Assembly: GCA_030612185.1 (NCBI GenBank)
Contig: JAUWOI010000223.1
Location: 1 to 7,173 of the forward strand
Origin: Anaerolineae bacterium
GTDB taxonomy: Bacteria; Chloroflexota; Anaerolineae; B4-G1
Length of the DNA: 7,173 bases
Direction: 5' to 3'
Below the pieces are notes generated by a model that worked only from the letters and a program-made list of their open reading frames with translations, was not told the origin of the DNA and searched no databases. The translations under genes were made by a program, and so were the position numbers. Shown here one piece after another: positions 1 to 4,879 of the stretch. Position 1 is the stretch's first letter. Every line of letters begins with the position of its first letter.

Positions 1-1085
1 TGCAGGAAGTCGAGTGGACCGGGATCGTACTGGACGAGGCACAGAAGATCAAGAACCCCAGCTCCAAGCAGACACAGGCCATCCGGCGCTTGCCGGCAGG
101 CTATCGCATAGCCCAAACCGGCACGCCGGTTGAAAACCGCCTCTCGGAATTGTGGTCCATCATGCAATTACTCACCCCCGGCTATCTGGGCTCGCAGAAG
201 TCGTTCCACACCCGCTTTGCCCGGCCCATTGAGCGCTATCAAGACAGAGAAGTGGCGGCACATTTGCGAAAATTGGTCCAGCCTTTCATCCTGCGCCGCC
301 TCAAAACCGACCCCACCATCATTCAGGATCTGCCGGAGAAACTGGAGCACAAGGTCTACTGCACGCTCGCGCCGGAACAGGCGACGCTCTACCAGGCAGT
401 GGTCGAGGACACGATGCTGCAGGTGGAGGAGGCGGAGGGCATCCAGCGCCGGGGATTGGTGCTCTCAATGCTCCTGCGCCTGAAGCAAATCTGCAACCAC
501 CCGGCGCAGTTCCTGGGCGACGGCTCCGCGCTACCGGACCGCTCCGGCAAACTGGCCCGCCTGGGAGAGATGCTGGAGGAGGTACAGTCGGTGGACGAGC
601 GGGCACTGGTCTTCACCCAGTTCGCCGGGATGGGCACGCTTCTCCAGAAGTACCTGCAGGACCTCTTCGGCGGCGAGGTGCTGTTCCTCTACGGCGGCAC
701 GCCGGCCAAGCAGCGCGCCCGGATGATCGCCCGTTTCCAGGAGGAGCGGCACGGGCCGGCCATCTTCGTCCTCTCGCTCAAGGCAGGCGGCCTGGGACTG
801 AATCTGACCCGCGCTAACCACGTCTTCCACTTCGACCGTTGGTGGAACCCGGCGGTGGAGAACCAGGCCACCGACCGGGCCTTTCGCATCGGGCAGACGA
901 AGGACGTGTGGGTGCACAAGTTCATCTGCGGCGGCACGCTGGAGGAGCGGATTGACGAGTTGATCGAGAGCAAGAAGGCGCTGGCGGAGAGCGTCATCGG
1001 TGCGGGAGAGGCATGGCTGACGGAATTAGGCACCGACCAGTTGCGGGAATTGGTCACGCTGAGCCGGGAGGCGGTGAGGGATTAG
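1..1085 (+). CDS. SNF2/HepA-type helicase-like ATPase, C-terminal part (5' truncated)
   Basis: Superfamily 2 DNA-translocating ATPase of the SNF2/HepA(RapA) group; family members remodel protein-nucleic acid complexes without true strand separation. The gene enters from the left edge; codons read from base 3 give 360 residues before the TAG. Visible motifs, numbered in the fragment: motif II DEAQ at 11-14 followed by KIKN (typical SNF2), motif [11 protein letters not shown] at 39-46, start of the helicase C lobe with LVFTQF near 202-207, motif [10 protein letters not shown] at 260-268, and motif [13 protein letters not shown] at 288-298. The [10 protein letters not shown] stretch before motif VI is strongly SNF2-like. 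Motif I (P-loop) and any N-terminal domain lie outside the window. The apparent TTG start at 90 is only an internal leucine, since the frame is open and conserved upstream of it. The next gene is a SWIM zinc-finger protein, which supports a joint function. The specific role is unknown. Confidence 0.95.
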   Translation, partial: QEVEWTGIVLDEAQKIKNPSSKQTQAIRRLPAGYRIAQTGTPVENRLSELWSIMQLLTPGYLGSQKSFHTRFARPIERYQDREVAAHLRKLVQPFILRRLKTDPTIIQDLPEKLEHKVYCTLAPEQATLYQAVVEDTMLQVEEAEGIQRRGLVLSMLLRLKQICNHPAQFLGDGSALPDRSGKLARLGEMLEEVQSVDERALVFTQFAGMGTLLQKYLQDLFGGEVLFLYGGTPAKQRARMIARFQEERHGPAIFVLSLKAGGLGLNLTRANHVFHFDRWWNPAVENQATDRAFRIGQTKDVWVHKFICGGTLEERIDELIESKKALAESVIGAGEAWLTELGTDQLRELVTLSREAVRD

Positions 1086-1086
1086 A

Positions 1087-1121
1087 GATTGGAGGTTGGA
1101 GGTTGAAGGTTGGGGATTGAC
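1087..1121 (+). repeat. Degenerate heptamer tandem repeat (about 5 copies)
   Basis: Directly after the helicase stop codon the sequence reads as consecutive 7-mers: GATTGGA, GGTTGGA, GGTTGAA, GGTTGGG, GATTGAC, with consensus G(G/A)TTGGA. The array lies wholly in the 94-bp gap before the SWIM gene. Similar purine-rich short arrays are common between genes in Chloroflexota assemblies (from memory). No function is evident. It may be a slippage-prone spacer; it does not contain the SWIM gene's ribosome binding site. Confidence 0.6.
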
Positions 1122-1179
1122 GAGGATTGCGTTTCGCGGAGACTTGTGGGCAGCGAGTGGGATAACTTAAGAGGCAACT

Positions 1180-2067
1180 ATGGGCAGACGCCGATATAGC
1201 AGTTACTGGGGCTACTTCCCCAAATCCACCCCCATCCCGGTCGAGGATGGCATCAAGGCGCGCACGAAGCGCGGGCAGTTCGGGAAGAACTGGTGGGCGC
1301 AGCGCTGGATCGCAGTGTTGCAAACCTTCGGCTGGAGCAACAGGTTGCAGCGTGGCCGTACCTACGCCCGCAAAGGCCAGGTGATGAACATTGACGTGCG
1401 TCCAGGACAGGTCAATGCCCGCGTGCAGGGCTCCCGCCGCAAGCCCTACAGTGTACACATCGAGATTGCGCCGTTGAGCGACAAACAATGGGAGCGGGCG
1501 ATTGACGCGCTGGCCGGACAGGCGCTCTTTGCCGCCCAACTCCTGGCTGGCGAGATGCCACCGGAGATTGAGGAGGTCTTCAAGGCCACTGGCGTCTCCC
1601 TTTTCCCCACCAAGCGCGATGTCGTGATGAATTGCTCGTGCCCGGATTGGGCCGTTCCCTGCAAGCACATCGCCGCCGTCTACTATCTGCTGGGGGAGGA
1701 GTTCGACCGCGACCCGTTCCTCCTGTTCACGCTGCGGGGTCGCACCCGCGAACAGGTGATGGAGGCCCTGCGGGCCCGCCGCGCCGCCGGTATCTCCTCG
1801 GTCGAGGAGGCTGCGCCAGAGGAGGAGCCGGAGCCCAAGGCGGAGCCGCGGGAGGCGGATTTATCGCGCTTCTGGGAACTGCAAGAGGGCCTGGGGAACT
1901 TCCGCGTGACCATTGCGCCGCCAGGGGTGGAGACGGCGCTTCTGAAGCGGCTCGGCCCGCCCTCCTTCTCCCGCCGCCCCGAGGCATTCATCGGCGCGCT
2001 GACCCTGGCCTATGCTACTATCACCGACCGGGCGCTAGCACTGGCATTTGGAGAGAGCGAGAGATGA
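1180..2067 (+). CDS. SWIM zinc-finger protein, partner of the SNF2 ATPase
   Basis: 295-residue protein with a SWIM zinc finger C152-x-C154-x6-C161-x-H163 (CSCPDWAVPCKH), followed by the hydrophobic helix IAAVYYLL usual for the domain. SWIM domains bind nucleic acid or protein and are known in SNF2 ATPases, MuDR transposases and MEKK1. The N-terminus (GRRRYSSYWGYFPKS, then KNWWAQRWIAVLQTF) matches the pattern of bacterial stand-alone SWIM proteins encoded beside SNF2 helicases. Residues 208-228 are an acidic, proline-rich linker (EEAAPEEEPEPKAEP), followed by a small C-terminal helical region. Start: ATG at 1180, with AAGAGG at 1169-1174, 5 nt upstream. It lies 94 bp after the helicase on the same strand, so it is probably cotranscribed; I see no good promoter in the gap. 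Inference: it targets or modulates the ATPase. The biological role of these pairs is not established. Its stop TGA overlaps a possible downstream ATG (ATGA at 2064-2067). Confidence 0.9.
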   Translation: MGRRRYSSYWGYFPKSTPIPVEDGIKARTKRGQFGKNWWAQRWIAVLQTFGWSNRLQRGRTYARKGQVMNIDVRPGQVNARVQGSRRKPYSVHIEIAPLSDKQWERAIDALAGQALFAAQLLAGEMPPEIEEVFKATGVSLFPTKRDVVMNCSCPDWAVPCKHIAAVYYLLGEEFDRDPFLLFTLRGRTREQVMEALRARRAAGISSVEEAAPEEEPEPKAEPREADLSRFWELQEGLGNFRVTIAPPGVETALLKRLGPPSFSRRPEAFIGALTLAYATITDRALALAFGESER

Positions 2068-2138
2068 ACGAACATGCCGATTTGACATACGGCCAGGAAT
2101 ATGATAGAATTGAAACGCTGTTCCGCATTATGGAATAG
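2064..2138 (+). CDS. Possible 24-residue ORF overlapping the SWIM stop
   Basis: An ATG at 2064 overlaps the SWIM stop as ATGA and opens 24 codons (MNEHADLTYGQEYDRIETL...) ending in TAG at 2136-2138. The overlap geometry would allow translational coupling and the composition is protein-like. Against it, a near-consensus promoter (2082-2110) lies inside the frame, there is only a weak purine-rich stretch upstream, and I recognise no family. Most likely a chance ORF over a promoter. Confidence 0.15.
   Translation: MNEHADLTYGQEYDRIETLFRIME
2082..2110 (+). promoter_or_regulatory. Strong sigma70-type promoter for the iclR-like gene
   Basis: Perfect -35 hexamer TTGACA at 2082-2087, 17-bp spacer, and -10 hexamer TAGAAT at 2105-2110 (5 of 6 matches to TATAAT), preceded by TG at 2102-2103, which makes an extended -10. 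Transcription would start near 2116-2118, giving a leader of about 110 nt before the regulator's start at 2229. The spacing and match are the best in the window. It makes the regulator gene its own transcription unit, separate from the SWIM gene. Confidence 0.75.
2121..2135 (+). promoter_or_regulatory. Candidate operator dyad TTCC-N7-GGAA
   Basis: TTCCGCATTATGGAA is an imperfect 15-bp dyad with exact 4-bp outer arms, lying roughly at +4 to +19 relative to the predicted start of the iclR-like transcript. IclR-family proteins often repress their own genes through short dyads near the promoter, so the position suits an autoregulatory site. The inner bases are only weakly symmetric, so this is a positional inference. 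Confidence 0.3.
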
Positions 2139-2228
2139 AGTCCTGGCCTGTGATTGAGTCGTTTGCCGGCCGTCGGCGAGCCAGCCTCGGCCTCGTTCTG
2201 CTTGTCCTGCTGAGTGAAGGAACTCTTG

Positions 2229-3011
2229 GTGAAGAAACCGAGTCCAATTTCCCATCTTCAATCTGTAGACCGGGCCATCACGATCCTGAAAACGCTGGGC
2301 GACGCGGCATCGGATCTGGGTGTGACCGACCTAAGCCAGCAACTGGGGCTTCCGAAGAGCACTGTGCACCGTCTCCTGACGGCCCTGGAGATGGGAGGGC
2401 TTGCCGAGCAGGACCCCGTAACGGAGAAGTACCGGCTTGGCATTGACCTGGTGAGGTTGGCAGGACGGGTTCTGATGCGAATGAACCCACAACAGGTGGC
2501 TCAGCCCCATCTCCATGCCCTGGCCGAAGGGTGCAAAGAGACGGTAAACCTCTCAATTCTGACCGATGACGACAAAGTGATCAATATCGCTTCCTTCCCC
2601 AGCCCCCGCATGGTGCGCAACGTCGGCTGGATCGGTCGCGAGATGCTCCCTCACAGCGTGTCCAGCGGGAAGGCGCTGCTGGCGTACTTGCCGGAGCAAC
2701 GAGTGAAGCACATTCTGGCTGCGGGACTGCCACGCTTCACCGAAAGGACAATCACCGACCCGGCCTATTTCAAGAAGGAGTTGGCGCAGATTCGCCAGCG
2801 AGGCTACGCCGTGGCGCGGGAGGAATTGGAGGAGGGACTGAGCGCAGTAGCGGCTCCCATTATTGACCACGAAGGATGCGTAATCGCCGTCATCAGCGTC
2901 TCGGGCCCCTCTTTTCGTCTGACAGAAGAGCGACTCGTGGAATTGGCAGAGATGACCCGTGAGGCTGCGAACGCAGTCTCTCGTCAACTGGGATATGTGA
3001 TTGAGGAGTAG
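2229..3011 (+). CDS. IclR-family transcriptional regulator
   Basis: 260-residue regulator, a normal length for IclR proteins. The N-terminal winged helix-turn-helix (about 8-72) starts with LQSVDRAITILKTL and contains the recognition segment LGLPKSTVHRLLTALEMGGL at 39-58. The C-terminal effector-binding domain (about 88-258) has the family signatures HSVSSGKALLAYLP at 142-155, RGYAVAREELEEGLSAVAAPI at 191-211 and VISVSGPSFRL at 221-231. These proteins bind small metabolites, often carboxylic or aromatic acids, and repress or activate catabolic and transport genes. Start choice: GTG at 2229 has AAGGA at 2217-2221, 7 nt upstream. The alternative GTG at 2214 would add five residues and lacks a Shine-Dalgarno sequence. 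It has its own promoter at 2082-2110. The ABC importer 324 bp downstream on the same strand is a plausible target, but the MITE-like element between them complicates this. The effector is unknown. Confidence 0.93.
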   Translation: MKKPSPISHLQSVDRAITILKTLGDAASDLGVTDLSQQLGLPKSTVHRLLTALEMGGLAEQDPVTEKYRLGIDLVRLAGRVLMRMNPQQVAQPHLHALAEGCKETVNLSILTDDDKVINIASFPSPRMVRNVGWIGREMLPHSVSSGKALLAYLPEQRVKHILAAGLPRFTERTITDPAYFKKELAQIRQRGYAVAREELEEGLSAVAAPIIDHEGCVIAVISVSGPSFRLTEERLVELAEMTREAANAVSRQLGYVIEE

Positions 3012-3335
3012 TCTGCTCCCTGCCTCGTACCCGAGGACGAGCGTGGTCGGAACAGAGTACACGCGGGATGCCCCCGGGACAGTGGCTGGATGACCTTGTA
3101 ATAGTAAGATGAGCTTTCTCGGAAAGTCACGCAGGAGCCTTTTTATATGGGTAGCAGGCCAATCGCATTGGCCGTCTGGGGTCGGAAAACGCCCAGCGCG
3201 GTTGGGGCTCCTACCCTTTTCCGAGAAAGCCCTAAGATCCGAAAGGAGGTGGCCTATAGACAATTGCTGAACAACCATCCTTCATCCAAAGTCCGATTTG
3301 CTGAAAAAGCACACTAGTTCACATAGGAGGGAAAC
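3012..3335 (+). other. Regulator-transporter spacer without a gene
   Basis: A 324-bp gap between the iclR-like stop and the binding-protein start. The left part (3012-3104) holds a small fold CCTCG/CGAGG at 3023-3036 without a T-tract, so I do not call a terminator. The centre is the MITE-like element. The right part (3239-3335) holds a strong unpaired Shine-Dalgarno-like run (3242-3250) and the binding protein's own AGGAGG (3325-3330). I find no convincing promoter for the ABC operon here. The best guess is a non-consensus or activator-dependent promoter, or readthrough from the regulator's promoter. Confidence 0.6.
3105..3238. mobile_element. MITE-like element with 15-bp TIRs and 6-bp target duplication
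   Basis: The termini are GAGCTTTCTCGGAAA at 3111-3125 and TTTCCGAGAAAGCCC at 3218-3232: 15-bp inverted repeats with one mismatch (13 bp perfect at 3113-3125 and 3218-3230). They are flanked immediately by exact direct repeats TAAGAT at 3105-3110 and 3233-3238, as expected of a target-site duplication. A second paired block AGGAGCC/GGCTCCT (3133-3139, 3206-3212) continues the outer stem. Inside are two hairpins: GGCCAAT-CGC-ATTGGCC at 3157-3173, and CTGGG/CCCAG at 3176-3180 with 3192-3196. The 122-bp body has no useful ORF, so it would depend on a transposase elsewhere. Alternative view: a structured 5' leader RNA of the ABC operon. The flanking duplication favours the mobile reading. The parent insertion-sequence family was not identified. 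Confidence 0.75.
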
Positions 3336-4715
3336 ATGTCTCGCATTACACGTTACGCTCTGCCAATTCTGGCTGTGATAGCCTTGATTCTCACAGCCTG
3401 CCAGCCGCAGGTAGTCGAGGTGACCAGGGAAGTTGAAGTTGAGGTCACGCGGGTGGTCGAGGTCGAGGTCGAGAAAGAAGTCGAAGTCGAAGTCGAGGTC
3501 GAGGTCACAGCCGCCCCGGAACCCGCCCCCGAAGCAGATACGATCCGCATCGGCGGCATTGGGCCGCTTTCGTCGCCGGGCAGCGTGGTAGGCGGCATTG
3601 CCATGCAGTTTGCCATGAACCTGGCAGTGGCGGACATCAACGAAGCCGGCGGGGTGCTGGGCAAGCCCATCGAGCTCGTCTTTGCCGACACCGAAGGATT
3701 GCCGGAGCGCGGCGTCGCCGTCGCCGAGCGATTGATCACCGAGAACGGCGTCGTCGCCATCACCGGCGAATATCACAGCGCCGTCGGGCTCCCCATCGCC
3801 GACGTGTGCCACGAATACGGTATTCCGGTGCTCTTTTCGGAGACCTGGTCTGACAAGATCACCGAAACAGGCTATCCAGAGGTCTTCCGCATCGCGCCGG
3901 CCTCCTCCATGAACTCCCGCGCCACGGCCAAGTGGTTCGCGGCTATGGGGGTAAAGAGGGTAGTCAGCATCGTCGAGAACACCGACTATGGCATCGGCCA
4001 GGACGAGAAGGACCAGATCTTCTTTGAGGAACTCGGCATCGAATCCGTCGAGGTCTTCTTCGTAGAGTTGGGCACGGAAGACTTCTTGCCCATCCTCACT
4101 CGCGTTCAGGCCATTGACCCACCGCCGGACGCCATCCGCGTCGCGGTGACCGGCGAGACCAGCTACAACCTGGCACAGCAGATGGCCGAGCTGGGCATCG
4201 CCCCGTCGGAGCAGACCATCGGCACCACCAACCAGGTGGCCATCCAGCCCGAGTTCTGGGAGAGTGTGCCCAACGGCAACTACTACGTCTACTCGCTGGT
4301 GGGTCTGCCGCCGAGCCTTTATAACGAAACCACCAACCACGTGGCGGAGGCCTACAGGGCCCAGTTCGATACAGATCCGCCCAGCTATGCGCTGGAGTCC
4401 TATGACAGCGTGTGGATCGTGGCCGACGCCATTGAACGGGCGGGCACCACAGAACCTGAGGCGCTCATTGCCGCACTGGAAGACACCGACATCAACCTGG
4501 CCCAGGGCCACTACTACTTCGAGTACACCAGCAAGAACCCGATACCGGACGATGGCAGCGTGCCGGCCTACATGTGGCACCAGTGGCCCGACCCCGCCAT
4601 CCTGCTGCTCCAATACTTTGAAAAGGGCCAAGATTGGAAAGACGCCGCCGTTATCTGGCCGGAGGTTTACCAGACCCACGGTACCTCCTATATCGTTCCC
4701 GGAACGACTCCGTAG
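3336..4715 (+). CDS. ABC importer substrate-binding lipoprotein, Liv/HAAT type
   Basis: 459-residue extracytoplasmic binding protein of the periplasmic-binding type 1 fold (LivJ/LivK-like, Peripla_BP_6). The signal peptide MSRITRYALPILAVIALI ends in a lipobox L19-T20-A21-C22, so the mature protein is lipid-anchored at Cys22. Residues 26-57 are an almost pure Val-Glu linker (with TR and K interruptions), followed by a Pro-Ala-Glu spacer. The binding domain begins at IRIGGIGPLSSPGS (about 70) and shows NLAVADINEAGGVLGKPIELVFADTEG, then ITGEYHSAVGLPIADVCHEYGIP with Ser148 in the usual ligand-loop position. Start: ATG at 3336 with AGGAGG at 3325-3330, 5 nt upstream. It is the first gene of the permease operon. 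The family also carries amides, urea and aromatic acids, so leucine/isoleucine/valine should not be assumed; the WHQWPDPAILLLQ segment near the C-terminus offers no clear ligand clue. Confidence 0.93.
   Translation: MSRITRYALPILAVIALILTACQPQVVEVTREVEVEVTRVVEVEVEKEVEVEVEVEVTAAPEPAPEADTIRIGGIGPLSSPGSVVGGIAMQFAMNLAVADINEAGGVLGKPIELVFADTEGLPERGVAVAERLITENGVVAITGEYHSAVGLPIADVCHEYGIPVLFSETWSDKITETGYPEVFRIAPASSMNSRATAKWFAAMGVKRVVSIVENTDYGIGQDEKDQIFFEELGIESVEVFFVELGTEDFLPILTRVQAIDPPPDAIRVAVTGETSYNLAQQMAELGIAPSEQTIGTTNQVAIQPEFWESVPNGNYYVYSLVGLPPSLYNETTNHVAEAYRAQFDTDPPSYALESYDSVWIVADAIERAGTTEPEALIAALEDTDINLAQGHYYFEYTSKNPIPDDGSVPAYMWHQWPDPAILLLQYFEKGQDWKDAAVIWPEVYQTHGTSYIVPGTTP
3411..3506 (+). repeat. 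In-frame hexamer repeat encoding the Val-Glu linker
   Basis: Imperfect tandem GAGGTC/GAAGTC hexamers code for alternating Glu-Val (residues 26-57 of the lipoprotein), interrupted by ACCAGG, ACGCGG and GAGAAA codon pairs (Thr-Arg, Thr-Arg, Glu-Lys). Unit gains or losses of 6 bp keep the frame, so linker length can change without loss of function. Such linkers probably hold the binding domain away from the membrane. Confidence 0.85.
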
Positions 4716-4746
4716 CGCTCTCTCGCGCATAGTTCCGAAGACGGTA

Positions 4747-4766
4747 TCCTGAGCTTCCGCTCAGGA
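4747..4766 (+). other. Hairpin 1 after the binding-protein gene
   Basis: TCCTGAGC-TTCC-GCTCAGGA is a perfect 8-bp stem with a 4-nt loop, 31 bp after the binding-protein stop. Only TTT at 4771-4773 follows, after GGAG, so it is at best a weak terminator. It more likely slows 3' to 5' mRNA decay of the lipoprotein message. Confidence 0.6.
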
Positions 4767-4778
4767 GGAGTTTACCCA

Positions 4779-4818
4779 AGGAACAGCCCCAACTCAGTTC
4801 GACGTTGGGGCTGTTCCT
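4779..4818 (+). other. Hairpin 2: 15-bp perfect intercistronic stem-loop
   Basis: AGGAACAGCCCCAAC at 4779-4793 pairs perfectly with GTTGGGGCTGTTCCT at 4804-4818 around a 10-nt loop. The sequence after it (GAACTCTCG) has no T-tract, so rho-independent termination is unlikely. Stable stems between a binding-protein gene and its permease genes are known to protect the upstream message and yield more binding protein than permease (malE-malF is the classic case). That role is inferred here. Partial termination remains possible. Confidence 0.7.
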
Positions 4819-4879
4819 GAACTCTCGTTGTGCACAAGAACTCATCTTGAGGACAACGGCAAAGGAGGGTCGAGAATAG

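Noticed and set aside
90..92. TTG as start of the SNF2 gene
   Set aside because: The frame is open to the left edge and already contains the conserved DEAQ motif, so this is an internal codon.
1117..1145. Promoter for the SWIM gene starting at TTGACG
   Set aside because: The hexamer at the right spacing (AGACTT) does not resemble a -10 box.
1054..1668. 204-codon minus-strand frame over the SWIM gene
   Set aside because: Antisense shadow; its C-terminal part is the translated heptamer repeat and no family features are seen.
2201..2221. Possible decayed copy of the same dispersed repeat (CTTGTCCTG...GTGAAGGA) before iclR
   Set aside because: Resemblance is partial and the core order is disturbed; not enough to call without a search.
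2214..2228. GTG 2214 as the start of the IclR regulator
   Set aside because: It lacks a Shine-Dalgarno sequence, while GTG 2229 has AAGGA at good spacing and gives the usual length.
3023..3041. Terminator after the iclR-like gene
   Set aside because: Only 5-bp alternative stems (CCTCG/CGAGG or CTCGT/ACGAG) and no T-tract.
3282..4730. 482-codon open frame on the minus strand across the whole binding-protein gene
   Set aside because: It mirrors the GC-biased codons of a clear lipoprotein gene, has Asp/Leu/Phe repeats that are just the antisense of the Val-Glu linker, and shows no recognisable domain.
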